From: Bacteroidia bacterium
GTDB lineage: Bacteria; Bacteroidota; Bacteroidia; Bacteroidales; Dysgonomonadaceae
Assembly (NCBI GenBank): GCA_030539475.1
Contig: JAUNRY010000066.1
Span: 1 to 7,644, forward strand
Direction of reading: 5' to 3'
Length of the DNA stretch: 7,644 nucleotides
In this document: piece after piece, positions 1-6,088 of the stretch
How positions within the stretch are numbered: position 1 is the stretch's first letter
How the letters are laid out: each line of letters begins with the position of its first letter
Translations under genes and position numbers: made by a program
Notes under the pieces: model-generated
Told to the model about the DNA's origin: nothing
The model's input: only the letters and a program-made list of their open reading frames with translations
Database searches by the model: none

Positions 1-26
1 CATTGCATACGGGGTTATTATTGTTT
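1..26 (-). repeat. Leader motif copy at the left edge, probable next gene start
   Basis: Read on the minus strand this is AAACAAT, 5 nt, CCCCGTAT, GCAATG, matching the sufS leader block for block. By analogy the final ATG (3-1) may be the start codon of the next gene of the unit, which would lie outside the window. sufE or another suf-linked gene would be a reasonable guess, but nothing of its coding sequence is visible. Confidence 0.4.
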
Positions 27-27
27 A

Positions 28-40
28 GCCACTACGTGGC
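28..40 (-). other. Small hairpin after sufS
   Basis: GCCAC and GTGGC pair around a 3-nt loop, 13 bp beyond the sufS stop. The minus-strand sequence that follows is A-rich (TAAACAATAATAA), so it is not a convincing terminator. Its place after a stop codon and before a shared leader mirrors the hairpin after sufD. Confidence 0.35.
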
Positions 41-53
41 AAGCGGCCTTCAT

Positions 54-1265
54 TCAAAACATTCCCGCTATCCTTTTAATCCCTGCCACCAGCGTGTCTA
101 CTTCCTCCTTTGTATTGTACATGGCGAACGACGCGCGAACCGTGCCTTCTATGCCAAACCGTCGCATCAGCGGCTCGGCGCAATGGTGTCCGGTGCGCAC
201 GGCAATTCCCATGGTATCGAGCAAAACGCCCATGTCGTACGGATGGACTCCGTCCACGAGGAAAGAAATTACGCTGCTTTTGTTTTTGGCGGTTCCGTAG
301 ATTTTGAGTTTGTCTATCGCGAGCAGTTGCTCTGTGGCGTACCTCAGCACTTCGTGCTCGTGCCTGACGATATTTTCAAGGCCGATATCCGATAGGTACT
401 TCAACGCGGTTGCCAGGGCGGTGGAGCCCACATAGTCCGGCGTGCCGGCTTCGAACTTGAACGGTAAGTTAGCGAAAGTTGTTTTTTCGAACGACACGCT
501 TGCAATCATCTCGCCTCCACCTTGGTATGGAGGAAGTTTATCGAGCCATTTTTCTTTACCGTAAAGTACGCCCATGCCCGTTGGGCCGTATATTTTGTGC
601 GATGAGAACACGAGGAAATCGCAATCCAGCTGTTGAACATTCACAGGAACGTGCTGCACGGATTGTGCCGCGTCAATCAACACGGGAATATCGTGTCGGT
701 GCGCAATTTCAATGATTTCCTCCAGCGGGTTTATCGTGCCTAAGACATTGGAAATATGGGTTATCGAAATAAGTTTCGTGCGGGAAGAAAGCATTCTCTC
801 AAGTTCTTCCAATTCAATTTCGCCTTCGTCCGTAATGGGCAAAACCCTCAGTTTAATTCCCAGAATTGATTCCTGCAGCTGCCACGGAACAATGTTGGAG
901 TGGTGTTCCATGGCGGAAATAATTACCTCGTCGCCGGGCTTGCAAAATTCACGGCAAAACGAAGAAGAAATCAGGTTGATGGCTTCGGTGGTTCCGCGTG
1001 TAAAAACTATTTCGTTGGCGGAAGCCGCACCAATGAACTCTTGAACCGTTCGCCTCGATGCCTCGTGCTCGTCCGTAGCCGCCTGGCTCAAAAAATGCAC
1101 GCCGCGATGCACGTTGGCATTCACGGAGTAATACATTTCCTGAATTTTTTCTACCACGCATCTTGGTTTCTGGGTAGTTGCGCCGTTGTCGAGATAAACA
1201 AGCGGTTTGCCGTGCACCCGGCGTGAAAGTATGGGAAAATCGGAACGTATGTTGTTGATGTTCAT
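54..1265 (-). CDS. sufS: SufS-type group II cysteine desulfurase
   Basis: This PLP-dependent enzyme of 403 residues converts L-cysteine to L-alanine and leaves a persulfide on its active-site cysteine, supplying sulfur for Fe-S cluster assembly in the cytoplasm. The PLP lysine is K224 in SSHKIYGP. The catalytic cysteine is C362 in RTGHHCAEP, with no long insertion in the loop, as in group II (SufS/CsdA) rather than IscS enzymes. H121 (AMEHHSN), D198 and Q201 (DAAQS) fit the cofactor-stacking and pyridine-binding positions, and R377 fits the substrate-carboxylate arginine. These sit two residues before the numbering I recall for E. coli SufS (K226, C364, H123, R379). The length is normal for the family. 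The ATG start gives the expected N-terminus (RSDFPIL). It is the last complete gene of the sufC-sufD-sufS run, 57 bp after sufD. CsdA is the only realistic alternative name, and the suf context favours SufS. Confidence 0.96.
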   Translation of the reverse strand: MNINNIRSDFPILSRRVHGKPLVYLDNGATTQKPRCVVEKIQEMYYSVNANVHRGVHFLSQAATDEHEASRRTVQEFIGAASANEIVFTRGTTEAINLISSSFCREFCKPGDEVIISAMEHHSNIVPWQLQESILGIKLRVLPITDEGEIELEELERMLSSRTKLISITHISNVLGTINPLEEIIEIAHRHDIPVLIDAAQSVQHVPVNVQQLDCDFLVFSSHKIYGPTGMGVLYGKEKWLDKLPPYQGGGEMIASVSFEKTTFANLPFKFEAGTPDYVGSTALATALKYLSDIGLENIVRHEHEVLRYATEQLLAIDKLKIYGTAKNKSSVISFLVDGVHPYDMGVLLDTMGIAVRTGHHCAEPLMRRFGIEGTVRASFAMYNTKEEVDTLVAGIKRIAGMF

Positions 1266-1289
1266 TGCGGGATACGGGGCGAATTGTTT
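1263..1289 (-). repeat. Leader motif copy before sufS
   Basis: Read on the minus strand this is AAACAAT, 3 nt, CCCCGTAT, 3 nt, GCAATG, where the last ATG is the sufS start codon. The same three blocks occur in the same order at 1-26. It lacks a purine-rich Shine-Dalgarno site. Confidence 0.4.
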
Positions 1290-1301
1290 TTATACGGCGA
1301 T

Positions 1302-1321
1302 TTGGGAACCGCAGCTCCCAA
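1302..1321 (-). other. Intercistronic hairpin directly after sufD
   Basis: TTGGGA and TCCCAA form a perfect 6-bp inverted repeat with an 8-nt loop, one nucleotide after the sufD stop codon. In RNA of the minus strand one more G-U pair can form. No U-tract follows, so it is more likely an mRNA-stabilising or processing structure between sufD and sufS than a terminator. Confidence 0.4.
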
Positions 1322-1322
1322 T

Positions 1323-2663
1323 TTATTTGCACACATTGCAATTTCCGCAGCGCATGAGTTCGCCCCTGAATCGTTTGTTGATCAGTTGCAGAAGCCTATC
1401 CTGAAGCGAGTCGATGCGGATGAGATCTACCACGTCTTGCGTAAAAGCCACTAGGAGCAGCATGCGGGCTTCGTCTTGAGGGATTCCGCGCGCCTGCAGG
1501 TAAAACATAGCCTCCTGATCGAGTTGTCCGGTAGTTAACCCGTGCGAGCATTTTACATCGTCGGCATGAATTTCGAGTTGCGGTTTGGAGAACATTTTAG
1601 CATCATCTGATACACAGAGGTTTTTGTTGTTCTGGTAGGCCAGCGTTTTCTGGGCGTCTTTTTCCACCAGAATTTTTCCGCAGAAAACACCGGTTGCTCT
1701 GTCATCCAAAGCGTATTTGAACAATTCGTTGCTGTGGCAGTTGGGAACGGCGTGGTCGAGAAACGCGAAATTGTCAACGTGCTGCTCTTTGTCGCAAATG
1801 GCAAGGCCGCCGATGTGCGCTTCGGCATGTTCGCCCAATAAGCGAAAACGGTAATTATTGCGCGTGAATCCGTTGTGCAGCGTAATGGTTGACACGGTAA
1901 CGTTTGTATTCTCTTTTTGCTCCGAGAAAACGTTGTTGAGTTTTTTCACATTTACCGAATTTTCCTCCAGCTCGTAGAAATTGACCTGAGCATCTCGGTC
2001 GGCGATAATTTCGGTTACTTGCGACACTACGAATCCCACTTCATCCACGGCATGGTCGCAAACAAGCAATTTTACCTGAGCGTTTTTCTCCGCGATGATA
2101 AGGATGCGGCGGTTCACGTTCAAATCTACTGCGCCGCGAAGAATGTTGATCAGTTGCAGCGGTTTTTCAATCACCATGTTTTCCGGCACGTAAATCACAA
2201 AGCCGTCTTGCGCGAACATGGTGTTGTAAGCCACCACGCCGTTATCGGAATAATCGGCAATTTGGCCGTAGTGCTTGTCGAAAATATCGGGATGAGTTTC
2301 CGAAAACTCCTGCAAACTACCTACAAAAACACCCTCAGGCAGAGGCTCTTGTTGATGCCCGTTGGTATAAAACCGGTCGTTTATCAAAAAGTAAACGTTG
2401 GTGTTGAGGTTGGGCACATCGCACTTAAACGCTTCGTACGGATCAACGGGAACAGGGATGTTTCGCAGGTTCAACCCTAAATCGCCATCGAATACGCGGG
2501 CAACATTGGTATGCTTGTAATCTTCTAATTTTGAGGTGGGAAATCCTAATTTACTGAACGTTTCAAAAGCGGCGTCGCGGTGGCGGTTTAATCCTTTAGT
2601 GGAATTAGCATCGATTTCGCTCCTGTAATCGTTAAATAAATCAATATATTGTTGTTCAATCAT
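1323..2663 (-). CDS. sufD: Fe-S cluster assembly scaffold protein SufD
   Basis: SufD (446 residues) pairs with SufB and binds SufC to form the SufBC2D scaffold that builds and passes on Fe-S clusters. The N-terminal helical part (about 1-60) contains KLEDYKHTNV, the counterpart of the EEW(K/R)YT motif of SufD. The beta-helix core spans about 150-370. The conserved C-terminal block ADDVKCSHG (368-375) includes C372 and H374; H374 matches the SufD histidine at the SufB-SufD interface (H360 in E. coli). After it comes the helical C-terminal domain that binds SufC. Length and the N-terminal motif favour SufD over SufB. An extra feature is a CxxCxxC tail (C439, C442, C445) at the very end. The ATG lies 12 bp after the sufC stop, so the two genes are almost certainly cotranscribed. 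Confidence 0.94.
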   Translation of the reverse strand: MIEQQYIDLFNDYRSEIDANSTKGLNRHRDAAFETFSKLGFPTSKLEDYKHTNVARVFDGDLGLNLRNIPVPVDPYEAFKCDVPNLNTNVYFLINDRFYTNGHQQEPLPEGVFVGSLQEFSETHPDIFDKHYGQIADYSDNGVVAYNTMFAQDGFVIYVPENMVIEKPLQLINILRGAVDLNVNRRILIIAEKNAQVKLLVCDHAVDEVGFVVSQVTEIIADRDAQVNFYELEENSVNVKKLNNVFSEQKENTNVTVSTITLHNGFTRNNYRFRLLGEHAEAHIGGLAICDKEQHVDNFAFLDHAVPNCHSNELFKYALDDRATGVFCGKILVEKDAQKTLAYQNNKNLCVSDDAKMFSKPQLEIHADDVKCSHGLTTGQLDQEAMFYLQARGIPQDEARMLLLVAFTQDVVDLIRIDSLQDRLLQLINKRFRGELMRCGNCNVCK

Positions 2664-2675
2664 TTAATCAGTTTT

Positions 2676-3428
2676 TTAAACGTTTACGAGCCAGTCATAT
2701 CCTTTTTCTTCCAGTTGGTGAGCCAGTTCGGGGCCTCCGGTTCGGATGATTTTTCCGTCGTATAAAACGTGAACCACATGGGGTTCGATATAGTTGAGAA
2801 GTCGTTGATAATGAGTAATAACGATGGATGCTTTGTCGGGTTTGTGCAGCGTGTTCACTCCCTCGGCAACAATTCGCAGCGCGTCAATATCGAGCCCTGA
2901 ATCGGTTTCGTCAAGAATTGCCAGTGTAGGGTCGAGCATCGCCATCTGGAAAATTTCGTTGCGTTTCTTTTCGCCTCCCGAAAAACCTTCGTTCACGGAA
3001 CGGCTCACCAGCTGACTGTCTATGCCCAGCATTTCGCGCTTGTCGCGCATCAGTTTCAGAAAGTTAGACGCCGATATTTGTTCTTCGCCTTTGTATTTAC
3101 GCTGTTCGTTTAAGGCGGCGCGCATGAAATTAACCATGCTCACGCCGGGAATTTCTATGGGGTACTGAAAGCTGAGGAAAACGCCTTCCTTGGCGCGATC
3201 GGCCGGGTCCATATCGAGCAGTTCTTTGCCTTTGAAAAGAATGCTACCGCGCGTTACTTCGTATTTTGGATTGCCTGCAAGAACAGAAGCCAACGTGCTT
3301 TTGCCCGATCCGTTGGGGCCCATTATGGCGTGAATTTCGCCTTCGTTAACTTCCAGATTAATACCTTTCAGTATTTCTTTATTCTCTACAATTGCATGCA
3401 GATTTTTTATTTTCAATAAATTAGCCAT
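2676..3428 (-). CDS. sufC: Fe-S cluster assembly ATPase SufC
   Basis: SufC (250 residues) is the soluble ABC-type ATPase of the SUF scaffold; ATP binding drives dimerisation of two SufC subunits and reshapes the SufB-SufD pair. All ABC motifs are present: Walker A GPNGSGKST (37-45), Q-loop Q88 in SFQYP, a SufC-like signature FSGGEKKR (149-156), Walker B ending in ILDE (E174) followed by TDSGLDID, and the H-loop H206 in ITHYQRLL. The stretch FQYPIEIPGVS and the ending GYDWL are typical of SufC rather than of a transporter ATPase. Length is normal. No Shine-Dalgarno site is seen; an A/T-rich stretch precedes the ATG. The usual upstream neighbour sufB is absent. A hairpin with a U-tract lies 14 nt before the start and could control expression. 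Confidence 0.96.
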   Translation of the reverse strand: MANLLKIKNLHAIVENKEILKGINLEVNEGEIHAIMGPNGSGKSTLASVLAGNPKYEVTRGSILFKGKELLDMDPADRAKEGVFLSFQYPIEIPGVSMVNFMRAALNEQRKYKGEEQISASNFLKLMRDKREMLGIDSQLVSRSVNEGFSGGEKKRNEIFQMAMLDPTLAILDETDSGLDIDALRIVAEGVNTLHKPDKASIVITHYQRLLNYIEPHVVHVLYDGKIIRTGGPELAHQLEEKGYDWLVNV

Positions 3429-3440
3429 TATATAAAATCA

Positions 3441-3473
3441 TTAAAAAAGCGGCGACAACGTATTGAGCCGCAT
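3441..3473 (-). other. Ten-codon upstream ORF before sufC
   Basis: ATG to TAA encodes MRLNTLSPLF and spans the whole hairpin and T-tract. Its stop lies 12 nt before the sufC ATG. If translated, a ribosome here would melt the hairpin, as in classical attenuation, and could reinitiate at sufC. It contains no cysteine codon, so a cysteine-sensing leader is not suggested. At this length it may be chance. Confidence 0.25.
3443..3471 (-). terminator. Hairpin plus U6 tract in the sufC leader (terminator or attenuator)
   Basis: On the minus strand GCGGC (3471-3467) pairs with GCCGC (3453-3449). An inner CAA/TTG pairing closes a 4-nt loop, and six T residues follow (3448-3443). This is the layout of an intrinsic terminator. 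It ends 14 nt before the sufC ATG, leaving no room for a promoter between it and the gene. It could therefore end mlaEF transcripts while letting a fraction read through, or act as an attenuator or translational control element for sufCDS. It works in the minus direction only; the plus strand has no T-tract after the stem. Confidence 0.5.
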
Positions 3474-3510
3474 GGTGGTTCTATTTCTCTTTTGAGTTTC
3501 CTTAGTGAAT

Positions 3511-3533
3511 AACAATTTTTTTCGATAATTGTT
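3511..3533. repeat. AT-rich inverted repeat between mlaF and sufC
   Basis: AACAATT (3511-3517) and AATTGTT (3527-3533) form a perfect 7-bp inverted repeat around a 9-nt spacer. It lies about 80 bp upstream of the sufC start and 66 bp past the mlaF region's 3605 end. It could be an operator for a dimeric regulator or a weak mRNA hairpin; there is no strong T-tract after it on either strand. Confidence 0.4.
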
Positions 3534-3598
3534 TGATATTTTCTTGAGGGAGAGTTTTTAATTCTGTGTGCAATACATACGATGCTTTGAACGAAGCG

Positions 3599-4423
3599 TT
3601 ATTTACCGTCTTCCATTTTCTCGGCTATTGCCCTTTCCTCTTCTTCCAGAACCTGTTGTTCGGTAATAAGGTTGTCGGCTTCTTTTATTTTTTTGAAAAG
3701 TTCCGAGGCAAAAACAAATTCGTTGAGTTTCTCGTTTTTCGCGTCCATTATCTTATCTTTCGACCCGGTCCATTCCAGCACGCCTTCGTTCAGGAAAATA
3801 ATGTTGTCGCCGATGTTCATCACCGAGTTCATGTCGTGCGACACCACAATGGATGTGATCCCGAAATCGTCCGTGATATCCGAGATTAGTTCGTCTATGA
3901 GTTGCGCGGTTTTGGGATCGAGGCCGGAGTTGGGTTCGTCGCAAAACAAGTATTTTGGGTTCAGGGAGATGGCGCGGGCAATGGCCACACGTTTCATCAT
4001 TCCACCCGATATTTCGGAAGGAAAAAGGTCGGCAGCGTGCAACAGGTTCACTCTTTCGAGGCAAAATTCAGCGCGTTTTTTCCGTTCGCGCATGTTCATC
4101 CGCGAGAACATATCCAAGGGAAACATCACGTTTTCGAGCACCGTTTTTGAGTCGAACAGCGCCGAACCCTGAAACAACATTCCCATATCGCGGCGCAAAC
4201 GTTTCATTTCTTTGGTTTTCATATCGGTGATGTTGCGTCCGTTGTAACGTATTTCTCCCGATGTAGGCACTATCAGTCCAATCAGGCATTTCAGGAAAAC
4301 AGTTTTCCCCGAACCGCTCTTGCCGATAATCATATTCACAGCCGATTTTTTGAATGAAGCTGTAATATCGTCCAAAACGACTCTGCCCTCGAATTCTTTT
4401 ATTAAATTTTTTACCTGAATCAT
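3599..4423 (-). CDS. mlaF: MlaF-like ABC transporter ATPase (MCE/Mla lipid transport)
   Basis: This is the ATPase subunit of an MCE/Mla-type transporter, which in Gram-negative bacteria moves phospholipids between inner and outer membrane. In its 274 residues it has Walker A GKSGSGKT (34-41), Q-loop Q85, the signature ISGGMMKR (138-145; the SGGM form is typical of MlaF/TtgB-like proteins), Walker B LFCDEP with E163 followed by NSGLDP, and H196 in the H-loop (VSHDM). A charged, glutamate-rich tail (about 245-272) extends past the ATPase core. The assignment also rests on the MlaE-type permease 67 bp upstream on the same strand. No MCE (MlaD) gene is present on either side in this window, so the specific substrate is not shown. 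It ends 170 bp before sufC. Confidence 0.9.
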   Translation of the reverse strand: MIQVKNLIKEFEGRVVLDDITASFKKSAVNMIIGKSGSGKTVFLKCLIGLIVPTSGEIRYNGRNITDMKTKEMKRLRRDMGMLFQGSALFDSKTVLENVMFPLDMFSRMNMRERKKRAEFCLERVNLLHAADLFPSEISGGMMKRVAIARAISLNPKYLFCDEPNSGLDPKTAQLIDELISDITDDFGITSIVVSHDMNSVMNIGDNIIFLNEGVLEWTGSKDKIMDAKNEKLNEFVFASELFKKIKEADNLITEQQVLEEEERAIAEKMEDGK

Positions 4424-4425
4424 AT

Positions 4426-4446
4426 CTTTAGATTTCAGACGTCAGA
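4426..4446. repeat. Short heptamer repeat between mlaE and mlaF
   Basis: Three tandem 7-bp units (CTTTAGA, TTTCAGA, CGTCAGA on the plus strand; TCTGACG, TCTGAAA, TCTAAAG on the minus) end two bases before the mlaF start. The rest of the 67-bp gap (4447-4490) shows no promoter or terminator. The array is short and degenerate. Confidence 0.35.
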
Positions 4447-4490
4447 TACCGGACAGCATCGGCCATTCGTCATCCGACATCTCTCCCTCC

Positions 4491-5240
4491 CTATCCCATT
4501 ACTAATTGTGTGAAAACCAAGTCGGTTGCTAATATCAATACGTTGTTTATCACCACGGAATCGGTACTGGCCTTTCCCACTTCCAGCGAGCCGCCTTTCA
4601 CACTATATCCATAATAGGCTGCCACCGAGGAGATTATAAAACCATACATCATCGATTTAATAATCGAAGTCCATACAAACTGTTCCCGAAAGAAAAACTG
4701 AATGCCGTATATGTAGGTGGAAACCGGCGGAACGCCCGTGAAAAGGCAGATAACGTATCCGCCAAACAGGCCCAGAAACATGCTCAAAACCACCAGAACA
4801 GGCATAAAAAACACAAATGCCGATACTTTAGGCATAATGAGGTAGTTGGCCGAATTTACACCCATGATTTCCAGGGCGTCTATCTGTTCGGTAACCCGCA
4901 TGGTGCCAATTTCGGAAGCGATGTTTGAGCCTACCTTGCCCGATAGGATCAAACACATGATGGTGGACGAAAACTCCAACAGAATTATCTCGCGCGAAAC
5001 TACTCCTATCGTAAAACGCGGCAGCAACGGAGAGGCAATGTTTATGGCAATTTGCATCACGATAACCGCCCCGATGAAGAAAGAAATAATCATCACGAGC
5101 CAAATGGAGTTAACTCCCAGTTTGTAAATCTCTTTCGAAAATTCTTTAAAAAATTCCCGAACTCTGTCCGGCAAGGTTACCACTCTTTTCATGAGCTCTA
5201 CATACCGGCCGACATTTTCCAACGAACTTACTATACTCAT
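4491..5240 (-). CDS. mlaE: MlaE-family ABC transporter permease
   Basis: This inner-membrane permease of the MCE/Mla lipid transporter has 249 residues, typical of the family. An amphipathic N-terminal segment (about 1-40) is followed by hydrophobic segments near 45-68, 85-102, 137-165, 190-210 and 228-247. The family hallmark lies in the cytoplasmic coupling region, with GKVGSNIASEIGTMRVTEQ followed by IDALEIMGV (about 101-128), where MlaE contacts the ATPase. A second conserved block, YYGYSVKGGSLEVGKAST, spans 209-226. It is the first gene of a pair with mlaF, and a -7-like box (5263-5270, minus) lies about 22 bp upstream of the ATG, which supports this start. No fused MCE domain is present. 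Confidence 0.92.
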   Translation of the reverse strand: MSIVSSLENVGRYVELMKRVVTLPDRVREFFKEFSKEIYKLGVNSIWLVMIISFFIGAVIVMQIAINIASPLLPRFTIGVVSREIILLEFSSTIMCLILSGKVGSNIASEIGTMRVTEQIDALEIMGVNSANYLIMPKVSAFVFFMPVLVVLSMFLGLFGGYVICLFTGVPPVSTYIYGIQFFFREQFVWTSIIKSMMYGFIISSVAAYYGYSVKGGSLEVGKASTDSVVINNVLILATDLVFTQLVMG

Positions 5241-5262
5241 ATTGGGGAGTTGTTATTTCACA

Positions 5263-5270
5263 CAAAGATA
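5263..5270 (-). promoter_or_regulatory. Bacteroidota -7 promoter box for mlaEF
   Basis: Read on the minus strand this is TATCTTTG, an exact match to the Bacteroidota -7 consensus TAnnTTTG. It lies about 22 bp upstream of the mlaE ATG, giving a short 5' leader. No clear TTG-type -33 element is seen about 20 bp further upstream, so the call rests on the -7 box, its position, and the matching box on the other strand. Confidence 0.6.
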
Positions 5271-5328
5271 GACAATATTTTTATTTTGAAGATTTACCAC
5301 GCAAAACAAACGGCAAATTTATTTGCAT

Positions 5329-5336
5329 TATCTTTG
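5329..5336 (+). promoter_or_regulatory. Bacteroidota -7 promoter box for the YgjP-like gene
   Basis: TATCTTTG exactly matches TAnnTTTG. It ends only 4 bp before the ATG at 5341, so transcription would be expected to begin at or very near the start codon, implying a leaderless or nearly leaderless mRNA. No convincing -33 TTG is visible at the right distance. Confidence 0.55.
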
Positions 5337-5340
5337 TCGG

Positions 5341-6054
5341 ATGTATGAATTTAACGACAACGAACTGGGAAAAATTGTTGTGAAACCCCACGCGCGGGCA
5401 AAAAGAATTATTGCCCGAAAAACAAACGGCCACATACAACTTACCATACCACAAGACCTTAGCTTGAAGAAGATTTCGGAAGCGTTGGACGAAATGCGTC
5501 CGAAGCTGCTGAATTTCACTGCACCCGAACCTCTAAAAATAAATGAGGACACCGTTATTGAAACTTTTTCTTTTACCGCTCGCCTATCGCGCACAAACCT
5601 GATGCAAAACGTGCAAATGAAACTGAAAGACAACGAGCTGACGGTTTTTCTTCCGCTTGATTTCGATTTGAAAACCGAACATGCTCAGCACATTGTAAAA
5701 GAGATGATTAAGGCGGGATTACGCCACAAGGCCAAGCACGTTCTGCCGCGTAAAACGATGGCTTTTGCCCAAAAATTCAACTTGCAGGTAAGCAACGTGA
5801 AAATAAACAAAAGCGTCTCGCGTTGGGGAAGCTGCTCGGGCAAGAAGAACATCAACTTTTCGTTGTACCTGCTGCTGCTTCCGGAAAAATACATCGATTA
5901 CGTGGTGCTGCACGAACTGGCACACACCGTGGAAATGAATCACAGCGAGAAATTTTGGAAGTTGCTGAGTGGTTTTTGCGGCGAGGACGCCAAAAAACTA
6001 AGCCAAGAAATAAAGAAAAATACGCCCGAAGTTTATTCCCTGCTGGTATCTTAG
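5341..6054 (+). CDS. YgjP-like (DUF45/M48-type) zinc metallopeptidase
   Basis: This predicted cytoplasmic zinc-dependent hydrolase (237 residues) belongs to the YgjP/WLM-like DUF45 family. The zinc site is HELAH (191-195: H191, H195 and catalytic E192), with H201 in NHSEKFW as the likely third ligand. The family motif SRWGSCS (160-166) precedes it. The N-terminal half (about 1-150) has the usual beta-rich start and basic stretch (VKPHARAKRI) but no signal peptide. Physiological substrates of the family are not well established, so I assign no specific process. I prefer the ATG at 5341 to an in-frame TTG at 5323, because a -7 promoter box (5329-5336) overlaps the longer form. It is the only plus-strand gene, divergent from mlaE and convergent with the YihY-like gene (34 bp gap). 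Confidence 0.88.
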   Translation: MYEFNDNELGKIVVKPHARAKRIIARKTNGHIQLTIPQDLSLKKISEALDEMRPKLLNFTAPEPLKINEDTVIETFSFTARLSRTNLMQNVQMKLKDNELTVFLPLDFDLKTEHAQHIVKEMIKAGLRHKAKHVLPRKTMAFAQKFNLQVSNVKINKSVSRWGSCSGKKNINFSLYLLLLPEKYIDYVVLHELAHTVEMNHSEKFWKLLSGFCGEDAKKLSQEIKKNTPEVYSLLVS

Positions 6055-6088
6055 TTACAAAGAGAACACAGAGGCAGCGCGGAGAAAC

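Noticed and set aside
1917..2480. Long plus-strand open frame of 187 codons inside sufD
   Set aside because: It lies wholly antisense to a well-supported sufD and shows no recognisable domain; a shadow of sufD codon use.
3454..3468. TACGTTGT (minus strand) as a -7 box for sufC
   Set aside because: It departs from TAnnTTTG at the last two positions, has no -33 element, and lies inside the hairpin.
3441..3473. The ten-residue ORF starts MRLNTLSP, like the N-terminus of E. coli ribosomal protein L15
   Set aside because: The match stops after eight residues, the ORF ends two codons later, and nothing else of rplO is nearby; taken as coincidence.
3504..3605. Minus-strand open frame running past the mlaF stop (reading ...SYVLHTELKTLPQ..., ending at the TAA near 3504)
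   Set aside because: It has no start codon of its own outside mlaF, is about 30 codons long, and does not resemble the SufB C-terminus or an MlaF extension.
3566..4172. Overlapping plus-strand frames of 107 and 166 codons opposite mlaF
   Set aside because: They are antisense to clear ABC ATPase motifs and have no domain signal of their own.
5323..5340. TTG start giving a metallopeptidase six residues longer
   Set aside because: The TTG lies upstream of the -7 box at 5329-5336, so the codon would not be transcribed from that promoter, and the ATG at 5341 fits better.
6055..6088. Terminator between the two convergent genes
   Set aside because: The 34-bp gap has no stem with a T-tract on either strand; it only shows a loose run of AGAG/ACAGAGG-like purine repeats.
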